Assembly: GCF_031844705.1 (NCBI RefSeq)
Contig: NZ_CP134609.1
Span: forward strand, 5,518,001-5,582,000
Reading direction: 5' to 3'
Origin: Streptomyces sp. ITFR-16
GTDB taxonomy: Bacteria > Actinomycetota > Actinomycetes > Streptomycetales > Streptomycetaceae
Length of the DNA: 64,000 nucleotides
Position 1 is the stretch's first letter; each line of letters begins with the position of its first letter. Below the pieces are notes generated by a model. It had not been told where the DNA came from. It searched no databases and saw only the letters and a list, made by a program, of their open reading frames with translations. Positions 16,721 to 25,607 of this stretch are shown here, piece by piece. The position numbers were made by a program, and so were the translations under genes.

Positions 16721-19585
16721 TCAGCGCACCGGGCAGCCCGCCGGGGACAGGCCGTGCGCGCCGGCCGCGCGGCCGCAGATGATCCGGGCGCTGCTGCGGC
16801 CGTCGGGGTAGGTGATCTGGACGACGTCGAGGCCGTGGCCGGCCTGCGGCTCGTACGGGATGAAGCCCCGGAAGGTGATCGTGCCGGTGGGCATCGTCTG
16901 CAGCCGCACCGCGTAGAGGTTCGCCCAGGTCTCGGCCGCGCTGTTCACCGCGTCGCCGTGGCTGGCGGCGTCGTACAGGGCGGCCGTCGCGCTGTAGGAG
17001 ATCACCGACTGCCCGCTGGCGAACAGCGCGTTCTCGTACGGCTTGCTCTTCGGCAGCGCGGGGAGCGTACGGCCCTCGGGCAGCAGCCGCTCCAGCGCCC
17101 GGCGCGACTCCTCGTAGAAGCCGTCGGCCCGGCCCCGGCCCATCGGGGCGAGGGCCGTGTGGAAGAGCGTGACGTTCTTCGTGGCGTCCGTGCTGTCGTC
17201 GAGCCGGGCCTTGGTCAGGTCGTCACCGGTGAAGACGGTGATGGACCGGCCGGAGCAGTTGTGGGCGAGCCGGCTCATCAGATTGGCGACGTCCTCGACC
17301 CGGCCGGCGAAGTACAGGGCGTCCGGCGGCGGGTCCGCCGCGCAGATCCGCTGCACCGGCCGGTCCAGATCGGCGCTGCTGCGGCGGCCGAGGTCGTATT
17401 CCACCAACGGGGACAGCGCGAATCCGGACTCCGCCAGCATCGCGCGGCCGACCGTGCGCTGCTCCAGCGTGTAGCGGTCCTTGTCGTTGTTGCCGAGCCG
17501 GCGGGAGAGCACCAGGGCCCGCGGGTTCCGTGCCTTCTTCGCCACCTGCCGGGCCACCAGGCCCAGGGCGTCCGCCTGTTCCTGGTCGGTCGCCGCGATG
17601 CCGAAGTAGTTCGAGTAGTCCGTCGCCAGATAGCCGCCGGAGTTGGTGGTGTCCACCACGGGCAGACCGGCCTTCTGGAGCAGTTCTGTGGCCTGCGGGC
17701 TGTCCGTCGTGTCCCGTCCGAGCCCGACGACCCCGACGACCGAGGGATCTCTTTCGGCCACCTCGATGATCTTCCTCACCGCCGGGATCTGCTGGAGCAT
17801 GTCCTGCCCGCCGTTGGCGGTGAGCACCCGCAGCCGGACGGAGAAGTCCAGCGTGTTGGTGTGGTGCTGGTAGAGGTAGACGCCGGTCAGCTCCTCCAGC
17901 GCCTTGCGGGTGCGTTCCGGGGACGAGGCGGTGAACGGGCCCGCGTAGATGAGGGTGATGTATTTGTCGCCGGGCTGGATACGGGCGTTCTCCTCGGTCA
18001 CCGCCCGCTCCAGCCGGTCGAAGGTGACCCCCGCGCCCGCGCCGTCCAGCTCCAGCGGATTGCCCGCCGCGAACCGCACCTGGTCGGTCGTGGCCACGCC
18101 GATGCACTCCTTGGCCCCGCCGCCCGGTCCCGGAAGACGCACCGAGTCCGTGTTGACGTCCGTCAGCGGGCCGTGGCAGTAGCGGTCCGCCAGATGGTTG
18201 CTCAGCAGCAGCGTCCCCAGCAGCGCACCGGCCAGCAGACAGGCGACGGTGGTCCGCGACATCACCCACCACACCCACGTCCTGCGCACCCGCTCCGTGA
18301 CGAGCTGTGCGTGGCCGTGCTCATGGGTGAGCTGTTCCGTCGAGAGCGGCAGCCGCAGCACCCAGGCGAGCGTGGCCGCCGCCGAGGGGGACTGGCCGAC
18401 GCTGAGATGGCTGATCCAGTCCTCGTAGCGGGCGCGGGCGGCGCCGCTGTGCGTGGGCAGCGGATCGGCGGGCAGCGGCGGGGTGTGCCGCAGGATCTCG
18501 GCGGCCGGCAGCGACGCCAGGAGCAGCAGCGGATCGACCTCGCTGCGCCGGGAGCGGACGTTGTTGATGGCGTTGATCAGCTGGATGCCGCCGTTGTGCT
18601 GTCCGGCCGTCGGCAGGAAGACCACCGGGGGTACCGTGCGCTTGCCCCGCCGCCAGTCCAGTGTGTGCGGGCGGTAGTTGTTGCGGAGGTCCTCCAGCAG
18701 CGCCTGGACCCGCAGCTCCAGATGGAACTGGCGGGACCGCTCGTCGCCCGCCGTCGCGTCGGCCACCCGTCCCGCGACCACCGCCGCCCGGGCCCGGATC
18801 ACCCGCCACGAGCCGCTGGGCGAGAACCGGGACCAGCCGTCGGACGGGTAGCCGGTGCTGGCCGCCGCGAGCGAGGAGGTGGTGGCGAACCAGCGGCTGG
18901 CCCGGCGCAGCCACAGCAGCGGCGGCGCCGAGGTGGTCACCAGCCGCACGACGGCCAGGCCCAGCACCGCTCCCACGGCCACCAGCGCGGTCGGCAGCCA
19001 GCCGATCTCGCCGAGCAGCACACCCAGGACCGCGATGACGACGGCCCCGACGAATGTCTCGGGCCGCACCGACTCCCGGAACGCGCTCCACCAGTTCCGC
19101 GGCCCGCGCCGGCTGGAGCGCCAGCGCAGCGTGCTCAGCTCCTCCAGGATCCGTTCGTCGCGCTGGTCGCGTGAGCCGCCCTGGTCGGGGTCCCGGAGCA
19201 CGGCGGCGGTGGCCTGCTCGATGGCGCCCAGCAGCCGCGAGCGGGGAAAGGCGAACGGCTTGTACTGCGAGCCGCCCCGGGTCTCCCAGGGCTTCTCGGT
19301 CAGCGTACGGACCATGCCGAGGGCCGCCTCGTACGGTGAGTCGCCCCGGCCGTCCAGCAGCTTCAGCGGGACGCGGCGCAGCTGGTTGGCCCGGTGGATC
19401 TGGCGCACGATCTGCTCGACCCGCGCGTCCACGTCGTGCGGCACATCCGCCTCGGCGGCCTGGAGAACGACCAGCGGCATCACCGGCCGGTTGTCGCGGT
19501 ACCGGTCGATGAGCTGCTGCACGAAGTGGAAGACGGCGGAGGCCGCCTCGTTCTCCGCACTGTCCCGCCACACTTCGCGCGCCAT
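16721..19585 (-). CDS. Membrane protein with extracellular type I periplasmic-binding domain and large cytoplasmic part
   Basis: A 954-residue protein of unknown function. The cytoplasmic N-terminus (1-170) starts with helices and a strand PVMPLVVLQAAEADV but has no Walker A motif. Two membrane helices follow (about 178-192 and 196-215), then a cytoplasmic segment (about 220-435) holding PVVFLPTAGQHNGG and DPLLLLASLP, which look like degenerate NTPase Walker B/sensor strands. A third membrane helix lies at about 444-462. The external C-terminus (about 470-954) resembles type I ligand-binding proteins of the branched-chain amino-acid (LivJ) type: VVGVVGLGRDTTDSPQATELLQKAGLPVVDTTNSGGYL. No permease or ATPase gene is adjacent, so it is more likely a ligand sensor than a transporter part. 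A TGA 14 codons upstream of ATG 19585 shows the start is not missing. Confidence 0.8.
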   Translation of the reverse strand: MAREVWRDSAENEAASAVFHFVQQLIDRYRDNRPVMPLVVLQAAEADVPHDVDARVEQIVRQIHRANQLRRVPLKLLDGRGDSPYEAALGMVRTLTEKPWETRGGSQYKPFAFPRSRLLGAIEQATAAVLRDPDQGGSRDQRDERILEELSTLRWRSSRRGPRNWWSAFRESVRPETFVGAVVIAVLGVLLGEIGWLPTALVAVGAVLGLAVVRLVTTSAPPLLWLRRASRWFATTSSLAAASTGYPSDGWSRFSPSGSWRVIRARAAVVAGRVADATAGDERSRQFHLELRVQALLEDLRNNYRPHTLDWRRGKRTVPPVVFLPTAGQHNGGIQLINAINNVRSRRSEVDPLLLLASLPAAEILRHTPPLPADPLPTHSGAARARYEDWISHLSVGQSPSAAATLAWVLRLPLSTEQLTHEHGHAQLVTERVRRTWVWWVMSRTTVACLLAGALLGTLLLSNHLADRYCHGPLTDVNTDSVRLPGPGGGAKECIGVATTDQVRFAAGNPLELDGAGAGVTFDRLERAVTEENARIQPGDKYITLIYAGPFTASSPERTRKALEELTGVYLYQHHTNTLDFSVRLRVLTANGGQDMLQQIPAVRKIIEVAERDPSVVGVVGLGRDTTDSPQATELLQKAGLPVVDTTNSGGYLATDYSNYFGIAATDQEQADALGLVARQVAKKARNPRALVLSRRLGNNDKDRYTLEQRTVGRAMLAESGFALSPLVEYDLGRRSSADLDRPVQRICAADPPPDALYFAGRVEDVANLMSRLAHNCSGRSITVFTGDDLTKARLDDSTDATKNVTLFHTALAPMGRGRADGFYEESRRALERLLPEGRTLPALPKSKPYENALFASGQSVISYSATAALYDAASHGDAVNSAAETWANLYAVRLQTMPTGTITFRGFIPYEPQAGHGLDVVQITYPDGRSSARIICGRAAGAHGLSPAGCPVR

Positions 19586-19702
19586 CGCCCCCGTGCCTTC
19601 CCTCGCGAAAAGAGCCAGGAACCACTCAATAACCGATGATGCGTGCGAGGCGCAGGCATTCGTCCGGATCGGCGCAGGATTGGCGGGAACGCCCGCCGGA
19701 CA

Positions 19703-20521
19703 TCAGGCGGGAAGAGTGACGAAATCGATCAATTCCTCGACCCGGCCCAGGAGTTCGGGCTCCAGGTCGCGGTAGGAGCGGACCGAGGCCAGGATCCGCT
19801 GCCAGGCCGCCCCGGTGTTCTCCGGCCACCCCAGCGCCCGGCACACACCCGTCTTCCAGTCCTGGCCGCGCGGCACCACCGGCCAGGCGTCGATCCCCAC
19901 CGACGACGGCTTCACCGCCTCCCACACGTCGATGTACGGGTGGCCGACCACCAGCACGCTGTCGTCCGAGATCTGCGCCGCGATCCGGGACTCCTTGGAC
20001 CCGGGCACCAGATGGTCCACCAGCACCCCGAGCCGGGCGTCCGGCGCGGGCGAGAACTCCCGCACGATCGCCGGGAGGTCGTCGACGCCCTCCAGATACT
20101 CGACGACCACGCCCTCGATCCGCAGGTCGTCGCCCCAGACCCGCTCGACCAGCTCCGCGTCGTGCCGCCCCTCCACGTAGATCCGCCCGGCCCGCGCCAC
20201 CCGCGCCCGTGCCCCGGGCACCGCCACCGAGCCGGAGGCCGTACGGGCGGGCCGCGCCGGGCCGCCCGCCGACGGGCGCACGAGCGTGACGACCCGGCCC
20301 TCCAGCAGGAAGCCGCGCGGCTCCATCGGGAAGACCCGGTGCTTGCCGAAGCGGTCCTCCAGGGTCACCGTCGGCCCGGCGGCCGTCTTCTCGCACCGGA
20401 TCACCGCACCGCAGAAGCCCGTGGCGACGTCCTCCACGACCAGATCGGGCTCGGCGGGCACCTCGGGGACGGGGGCGGACTTCTTCCACGGCGGGGTCAG
20501 GTCCGGCTGGTAGCTGCGCAT
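19703..20521 (-). CDS. DUF3097 family protein
   Basis: A 272-residue protein beginning MRSYQPDLTPPWKK, matching the actinobacterial DUF3097 family as I remember it. Visible features are a beta-rich N-terminal part (GAVIRCEKTAAGPTVTLEDRFG), a linker of Pro/Ala/Gly, and an alpha/beta part with a TOPRIM-like pattern: RIYVEGRHDAELVERVWGDDLR, EYLEGVDDL and LVDHLVPGSKESR, in which Glu and DxD-like acidic residues are retained. The TOPRIM resemblance suggests nucleic-acid processing but is an inference. The gene lies 26 bp downstream of the MBL hydrolase on the same strand, so they are probably co-transcribed. Confidence 0.85.
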   Translation of the reverse strand: MRSYQPDLTPPWKKSAPVPEVPAEPDLVVEDVATGFCGAVIRCEKTAAGPTVTLEDRFGKHRVFPMEPRGFLLEGRVVTLVRPSAGGPARPARTASGSVAVPGARARVARAGRIYVEGRHDAELVERVWGDDLRIEGVVVEYLEGVDDLPAIVREFSPAPDARLGVLVDHLVPGSKESRIAAQISDDSVLVVGHPYIDVWEAVKPSSVGIDAWPVVPRGQDWKTGVCRALGWPENTGAAWQRILASVRSYRDLEPELLGRVEELIDFVTLPA

Positions 20522-20546
20522 CGCACGACGATAAGCGGGGAGCGCC

Positions 20547-21269
20547 CTACGACACGCCGAACCGGGCGGCCAGCGCAGCGCGCTGCGCCCGGACGAACGC
20601 CGCGTCCACCACCGCCCCGTGCCCCGGCACGTACAGCGCGTCCTCGCCGCCGAGCGCCAGCAGCCGGTCCAGGGCCGCCGGCCAGCGCGACCCCGTCGCG
20701 TCCGGGCCCGCCTGCGGTGCACCGGACTCCTCGACCAGGTCGCCGCAGAACACGATCGCGGGGGAGCCTGGCACCAGCACCGCCAGATCGTGGCCGGAGT
20801 GCGCGGGGCCCAGGTTCACGAGGCGCACCTCGCGCCCGCCGCCCAGATCGAGCGTCCGCTCCTCGCGCACCTCGTGGTGCGGCGCGACCAGGGCGGCGGC
20901 GGACTCGGCCGCGTCCCGCCCGGACAGCCCCTGGCCCACCGCGTCGGCCCGCAGCTCGTCCGCCCCGTCCCGCAGCAGCTCGGCCATGCCCGCCGCGCCG
21001 TACACCCGCGCCCCGGTGAAGGCGGCCGTGCCCAGAACATGATCGAAATGGGGGTGGCTGAGTGCGATGTGCGTCACCCTCCGGCCGAGCAGCGACTGTG
21101 TCTGATCGCTCAGTTCCGCCCCTTCACGGAGTGACGAGCCGGTGTCGCAGAGCAGCGCTCCGTCCGTCCCGGCCACCAGGACGACCGTCGCATCCCACAC
21201 CGGAAGGCGTCGGCGCCCCACTCCGTGACCGAGTCGCTCCCAGCCGAACTCTTCCCAAGAGGCATCCAT
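20547..21269 (-). CDS. MBL-fold metallo-hydrolase
   Basis: A 240-residue metallo-beta-lactamase-fold protein. The zinc motif HPHFDHVLG (HxHxDH) is at about 92-100, with the later ligands in NLGPAHSGHD (His), VFCGDLVEES (Asp) and VPGHG (His). The set is complete, so it should be an active hydrolase. The compact size and GPAHSGHD motif fit the glyoxalase II/beta-lactamase-like group, but the substrate is unknown. It is the first gene of a minus-strand pair with the DUF3097 gene, and divergent from hrcA, whose promoter region lies 60-190 bp away. Confidence 0.85.
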   Translation of the reverse strand: MDASWEEFGWERLGHGVGRRRLPVWDATVVLVAGTDGALLCDTGSSLREGAELSDQTQSLLGRRVTHIALSHPHFDHVLGTAAFTGARVYGAAGMAELLRDGADELRADAVGQGLSGRDAAESAAALVAPHHEVREERTLDLGGGREVRLVNLGPAHSGHDLAVLVPGSPAIVFCGDLVEESGAPQAGPDATGSRWPAALDRLLALGGEDALYVPGHGAVVDAAFVRAQRAALAARFGVS

Positions 21270-21326
21270 ACGGCGACGCTATCGGCAGCGACCTGCGCAG
21301 TCTCGGGGCGGTGTGGCCGGTCGCCC

Positions 21327-21357
21327 TTGCTAGGGGGCCACCCCGTCGCCGTACACT
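21327..21357 (+). promoter_or_regulatory. Putative hrcA promoter
   Basis: TTGCTA (21327-21332) and TACACT (21352-21357) resemble -35 and -10 boxes with a long 19-bp spacer. The expected transcription start, about 21364, falls just before the CIRCE operator. The assignment is by position and resemblance only. Confidence 0.5.
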
Positions 21358-21370
21358 GACCGGGGCATTG

Positions 21371-21397
21371 CTGGCACTCGTCCGCACAGAGTGCCAG
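21371..21397. promoter_or_regulatory. CIRCE operator (HrcA binding site) upstream of hrcA
   Basis: CTGGCACTC (21371-21379), a 9-nt spacer and GAGTGCCAG (21389-21397) form a perfect inverted repeat that matches the CIRCE consensus (TTAGCACTC-N9-GAGTGCTAA) with GC-richer outer bases. It lies 58 bp before the hrcA start, so HrcA probably represses its own operon. Confidence 0.93.
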
Positions 21398-21454
21398 GAG
21401 AAGTCCCGGGAACGGCCCGAGAACGACCGAGGCAGACAGCTGGAGGTGTGCGCG

Positions 21455-22471
21455 ATGCTCAGCGAACGCAGACTCGAAGTGCTGCGCGCCATCGTCCAGG
21501 ACTATGTCGGCACCGAGGAGCCCGTCGGCTCCAAGGCGCTCACGGAGCGGCACAAGCTGGGGGTCTCCCCGGCCACCGTCCGCAACGACATGGCGGTGCT
21601 GGAGGACGAGGGCTTCATCGCCCAGCCCCACACCAGTGCGGGACGCATCCCGACGGACAAGGGCTACCGGCTCTTCGTCGACAAGCTCGCGGGCGTCAAG
21701 CCCCTCTCGTCGCCGGAGCGCCGCGCCATTCAGAATTTCCTCGACGGCGCGGTCGACCTCGACGACGTCGTGGGCCGGACCGTACGGCTGCTCGCGCAGC
21801 TGACCCGGCAGGTCGCCGTCGTGCAGTACCCCTCGCTGACCCGCTCGACGGTGCGGCATGTGGAACTGCTGTCCCTGGCCCCCGCCCGGCTGATGCTCGT
21901 GCTCATCACGGACACCGGCCGGGTCGAACAGCGGCTGGTCGACTGCCCCGCGCCCTTCGGCGAGACCTCTCTCGCCGATCTGCGCGCCCGGCTCAACAGC
22001 CGGGTGGTGGGACGCCGCTTCGCGGACGTCCCGCAGCTGGTGCAGGACCTGCCGGAATCCTTCGAGAGCGAGGACCGGGGAACCGTGTCCACCGTGCTCT
22101 CGATCCTGCTCGAAACCCTCGTCGAGGAGACGGAGGAGCGGCTGATGATCGGCGGCACCTCCAACCTCACCCGCTTCGGGCACGACTTCCCGGTGATGAT
22201 CCGGCCGGTGCTGGAGGCACTGGAGGAGCAGGTCGTGCTGCTGAAGCTGCTCGGCGAGGCCAAGGACTCGGGCATGACCGTACGTATCGGGCACGAGAAC
22301 GCCCACGAGGGGCTCAACTCCACGTCCGTCGTCGCGGTCGGCTACGGTTCGGGCGACGAGGCAGTCGCCAAACTCGGCGTGGTCGGACCGACCCGCATGG
22401 ACTACCCCGGAACGATGGGAGCGGTACGCGCAGTGGCACGTTACGTCGGACAGATCCTGGCGGAGTCGTAA
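21455..22471 (+). CDS. hrcA: Heat-inducible transcriptional repressor HrcA
   Basis: HrcA represses groE and dnaJ-type heat-shock genes by binding CIRCE; it needs GroEL for proper folding. The 338-residue protein shows the N-terminal winged helix-turn-helix (LSERRLEVLRAIVQDYVGTEEPVGSK and VSPATVRNDMAVLEDEGFIAQPHTSAGRIPT) and the C-terminal GAF-like dimerisation domain (MLVLITDTGRVEQRLVD; GTSNLTRF). ATG 21455 fits the family, with GGAGG upstream. A CIRCE element sits in the leader. The stop codon abuts the dnaJ start, giving a tight operon. Confidence 0.97.
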   Translation: MLSERRLEVLRAIVQDYVGTEEPVGSKALTERHKLGVSPATVRNDMAVLEDEGFIAQPHTSAGRIPTDKGYRLFVDKLAGVKPLSSPERRAIQNFLDGAVDLDDVVGRTVRLLAQLTRQVAVVQYPSLTRSTVRHVELLSLAPARLMLVLITDTGRVEQRLVDCPAPFGETSLADLRARLNSRVVGRRFADVPQLVQDLPESFESEDRGTVSTVLSILLETLVEETEERLMIGGTSNLTRFGHDFPVMIRPVLEALEEQVVLLKLLGEAKDSGMTVRIGHENAHEGLNSTSVVAVGYGSGDEAVAKLGVVGPTRMDYPGTMGAVRAVARYVGQILAES

Positions 22472-23608
22472 GTGGCCACGGACTACTACGCCGTACTCGG
22501 CGTGCGCCGCGACGCCTCTCAGGACGAGATCAAGAAGGCCTTCCGGAGGCTCGCCCGCGAGCTGCACCCGGATGTGAACCCCGATCCGAAGACCCAGGAG
22601 CGGTTCAAGGAGATCAACGCCGCCTACGAGGTGTTGTCGGACGCCCAGAAGAAGCAGGTCTACGACCTCGGCGGCGACCCGCTGTCCGCCTCCGGAGGCG
22701 GTGGCGCGGGCGGATTCGGACAGGGCGGCTTCGGCAACTTCTCCGACATCATGGACGCGTTCTTCGGTACGGCGTCGCAGCGCGGACCCCGTTCGCGCAC
22801 CCGGCGCGGCCAGGACGCCATGATCCGGCTGGAGATCGACCTCAACGAGGCGGCCTTCGGCACGACCAAGGACATCCAGGTCGACACGGCCGTCGTCTGT
22901 ACGACCTGCAGCGGGGAGGGCGCCGCGCCCGGCACCTCCGCGCAGACCTGTGACATGTGCCGCGGCCGCGGCGAGGTCTCCCAGGTCACCCGGTCCTTCC
23001 TCGGCCAGGTCATGACCTCGCGGCCCTGCCCGCAGTGCCAGGGCTTCGGCACGGTCGTGCCGACCCCGTGCCCGGAGTGCGCCGGCGACGGCCGCATCCG
23101 CTCGCGGCGCACGCTCACCGTGAAGATCCCCGCCGGTGTCGACAACGGCACCCGCATCCAGCTCGCGGGCGAGGGCGAGGTCGGCCCCGGCGGCGGCCCC
23201 GCCGGCGACCTCTACGTCGAGATCCACGAGCTGCCGCACGCGGTCTTCCAGCGGCGCGGCGACGACCTGCACTGCACGGTCACCATCCCCATGACGGCGG
23301 CGGCCCTCGGCACCAAGGTGCCGCTGGAGACGCTCGACGGCCTGGAGGAGGTCGACATCCGGCCGGGCACCCAGTCCGGCCAGTCCGTCCCGCTGCACGG
23401 GCGCGGCATCACCCACCTGCGGGGCGGCGGGCGCGGCGACCTCATCGTGCACGTCGAGGTGATGACCCCGACGAAGATGGACCCCGAGCAGGAGCGCCTC
23501 CTGCGCGAGCTGGCGAAGCTGCGTGGCGAGGAGCGGCCCACCGGCCAGTTCCAGCCCGGGCAGCAGGGCCTGTTCTCGCGGCTGAAGGACGCGTTCAACG
23601 GCCGGTAG
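22472..23608 (+). CDS. dnaJ: Chaperone protein DnaJ (dnaJ2, hrcA-linked copy)
   Basis: A type I Hsp40 co-chaperone that stimulates DnaK ATPase and holds unfolded clients. The 378-residue protein has a J domain (about 1-70) with the HPD motif in ELHPDVNPD, a Gly/Phe-rich stretch (GGGGAGGFGQGGFGNF), four CxxCxGxG-type zinc repeats (CTTCSGEG, CDMCRGRG, CPQCQGFG, CPECAGDG) and the C-terminal substrate domain. GTG 22472 starts directly after the hrcA stop. This is the hrcA-linked dnaJ, distinct from the copy in the dnaK-grpE operon of Streptomyces. Confidence 0.96.
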   Translation: MATDYYAVLGVRRDASQDEIKKAFRRLARELHPDVNPDPKTQERFKEINAAYEVLSDAQKKQVYDLGGDPLSASGGGGAGGFGQGGFGNFSDIMDAFFGTASQRGPRSRTRRGQDAMIRLEIDLNEAAFGTTKDIQVDTAVVCTTCSGEGAAPGTSAQTCDMCRGRGEVSQVTRSFLGQVMTSRPCPQCQGFGTVVPTPCPECAGDGRIRSRRTLTVKIPAGVDNGTRIQLAGEGEVGPGGGPAGDLYVEIHELPHAVFQRRGDDLHCTVTIPMTAAALGTKVPLETLDGLEEVDIRPGTQSGQSVPLHGRGITHLRGGGRGDLIVHVEVMTPTKMDPEQERLLRELAKLRGEERPTGQFQPGQQGLFSRLKDAFNGR

Positions 23609-23625
23609 AGCCGCCTCACGATGTC

Positions 23626-23652
23626 GTACGGGCCCGGTTTCCGGGCCCGTAC
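23626..23652 (+). terminator. Hairpin terminator after dnaJ
   Basis: A perfect 12-bp stem, GTACGGGCCCGG (23626-23637) with CCGGGCCCGTAC (23641-23652), closes a TTT loop, 18 bp after the dnaJ stop. It separates the heat-shock operon from the next gene. Confidence 0.85.
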
Positions 23653-23721
23653 CGCATTGCGGACAAATCGCGGCCCCGGGGTGTGCGTCACGGGGCAGGA
23701 CGGACATGACACGATGCGGGC

Positions 23722-24795
23722 ATGTCCTCCGCGTTGACCGATCTCTGCCGGTATCCGATCGTGCAGGCCCCGATGGCGGGCGGCGCGTCCTGCCCGCAGC
23801 TCGTCGCGGCCGTCGCCGAGGCCGGCGGGCTCGGATTCCTGGCCGCCGGGTACAAGACGGCGGACGGCATGTACCAGGAGATCAAGCAGGTCCGCGGGCT
23901 GACCGGACAGCCCTTCGGCGTCAACCTCTTCATGCCGCAGCCCACCCTCGCCGACCCGGCCGCCGTCGAGGTCTACCGGCACCAGCTCGCGGGCGAGTCC
24001 TCCTGGTACGAGACTCCGCTCGGCGACACCGACGGCTCCGGCGACGACGGCTACGAGGCCAAGCTCGCCATCCTGCTGGAGGACCCGGTCCCGGTCGTCT
24101 CCTTCACCTTCGGCTGCCCCTCCCGCGACACCCTCGACGCGTTCGCCGCGGCGGGCACGTACACCGTCGTCACGGTGACCTCGCCCGAGGAGGCCCAGGC
24201 CGCCCAGTGGGCGGGCGCCGACGCCGTCTGCGCCCAGGGCATCGAGGCGGGCGGCCACCAGTCCACGTTCCGCGACGACCCGCAGGCCGACGGCGCCGGG
24301 ACCGGGCTGCTCAGCCTGGTGGCCCAGGTGCGCGAGACCGTGCAGATACCGGTCATCGCCGCGGGCGGCCTGATGCGCGGCTCCCAGATCGCCGCGGTCC
24401 TGGCGGCGGGCGCGGACGCCGCACAGCTCGGCACCGCCTTCCTGATCACCCCCGAGTCGGGCGCCCATCTGCTGCACAAACAGGCCCTGACCAACCCGCT
24501 GTTCGTGCGCACCGTCCTGACCCGGGCGTTCTCCGGGCGCCCGGCCCGCGGCCTGGTCAACCGCTTCGTGCGGGAGCACGGACCGTACGCCCCCGCCGCC
24601 TATCCCCAGGTCCACCATCTGACCGCCGCGCTCCGCAAGGCGGCGGCCAGGGCCGGGGACGCGCAGGGCATGGCGCTGTGGGCGGGCCAGGGGCACCGGA
24701 TGGCGCGCGAGCTGCCCGCGGGACGGCTGGTCAGGCTGCTCAACGAGGAACTGGACGCCGCGCGGACGGCAGTGAGCACAAGGAGTACACAGTGA
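23722..24795 (+). CDS. Nitronate monooxygenase (2-nitropropane dioxygenase-like)
   Basis: An FMN-dependent enzyme of the NMO family, oxidising alkyl nitronates such as propionate-3-nitronate. The TIM-barrel protein has 357 residues. Motifs are YPIVQAPMAGG near the N-terminus, GVNLFMPQP, AQGIEAGGHQSTF (the active-site His region), PVIAAGGLMRGSQIAAVLAAGADAAQLGTAFL (FMN phosphate site) and a C-terminal NRFVREHGPYAPAAYP. Its stop overlaps the rsmE GTG (GTGA), so the two are translationally coupled. An unrelated detoxification function next to rRNA methylation is common in this genomic neighbourhood. Confidence 0.92.
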   Translation: MSSALTDLCRYPIVQAPMAGGASCPQLVAAVAEAGGLGFLAAGYKTADGMYQEIKQVRGLTGQPFGVNLFMPQPTLADPAAVEVYRHQLAGESSWYETPLGDTDGSGDDGYEAKLAILLEDPVPVVSFTFGCPSRDTLDAFAAAGTYTVVTVTSPEEAQAAQWAGADAVCAQGIEAGGHQSTFRDDPQADGAGTGLLSLVAQVRETVQIPVIAAGGLMRGSQIAAVLAAGADAAQLGTAFLITPESGAHLLHKQALTNPLFVRTVLTRAFSGRPARGLVNRFVREHGPYAPAAYPQVHHLTAALRKAAARAGDAQGMALWAGQGHRMARELPAGRLVRLLNEELDAARTAVSTRSTQ

Positions 24796-25535
24796 CGGCA
24801 CCCGTCTTCGTCGTCGAACAGCTGCCCGCCGGGCCCGAGTTCGTCCTCGACGGCCCCGAGGGGCGGCACGCCGTCTCGGTGAAGCGCCTGCGCGCCGGTG
24901 AGGAGGTCGTCCTGACGGACGGCCGGGGCCGGTGGGCCGGCGGCGTCGTGCGGGCCGCCGAGGGCAAGGACCGGCTGGTGGTGGGGGTGGACGCGGTCCA
25001 CGAGGAACCCCGGCCCGCCGTCCGGATCACCGTCGTCCAGGCCCTGCCCAAGGGTGACCGGGGCGAGGTCGCCGTCGAGACGATGACCGAGACCGGGGTC
25101 GACACGATCGTGCCGTGGCAGGCAGCGCGCTGCATCACCCAGTGGAAGGGCGACCGCGGCCTCAAGTCCCTGGCGAAGTGGCGCGGTACGGCCCGGGAGG
25201 CCGGCAAGCAGTCGCGCCGGGTGCGGTTCCCGGAGGTGGCGGACGCGCTGACGACGAAACAGGTTGCCGCCCTCGTGGCCACGGTGGACTTCGCGGCCGT
25301 CCTGCACGAGGACCGGGGCCACGACAGCGAGCCGCTGGCCACCGTCGACCTGCCCGAGACCGGCGAGATCCTGCTGGTCGTCGGCCCCGAGGGCGGCGTA
25401 TCGCCGGACGAACTGGCCGCGTTCGAGGCCGCCGGCGCCCGGATCTGCCGGCTCGGACCGACCGTTCTGCGCACCTCGACGGCCGGTACGGCGGCGACCG
25501 CGCTGCTGCTGGGGCGCACGGGCCGCTGGTCATAG
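24792..25535 (+). CDS. rsmE: 16S rRNA m3U1498 methyltransferase RsmE
   Basis: RsmE methylates N3 of U1498 in 16S rRNA on the 30S subunit. The 247-residue protein has an N-terminal PUA-like domain (EGRHAVSVKRLRAGEEVVLTDG) and a SPOUT knot domain with LLVVGPEGGVSPDE and the AdoMet-binding knot LGPTVLRTSTAGTAA. GTG 24792, with AGGAG upstream, overlaps the preceding stop. Family length and motifs fit well. Confidence 0.95.
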   Translation: MTAPVFVVEQLPAGPEFVLDGPEGRHAVSVKRLRAGEEVVLTDGRGRWAGGVVRAAEGKDRLVVGVDAVHEEPRPAVRITVVQALPKGDRGEVAVETMTETGVDTIVPWQAARCITQWKGDRGLKSLAKWRGTAREAGKQSRRVRFPEVADALTTKQVAALVATVDFAAVLHEDRGHDSEPLATVDLPETGEILLVVGPEGGVSPDELAAFEAAGARICRLGPTVLRTSTAGTAATALLLGRTGRWS

Positions 25536-25607
25536 TCCCGTGCTTCGGGGGCCGTTGTGGCCGCAAGCGGTCTACCGCGCCGCCGGGAGCGGTGGGAAGC
25601 TGCCCGT

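Noticed and set aside
16721..19585. Branched-chain amino-acid ABC transporter call for the 954-residue protein
   Set aside because: There are no permease or ATPase genes beside it and the protein has large cytoplasmic parts, so a plain solute-binding role is not supported.
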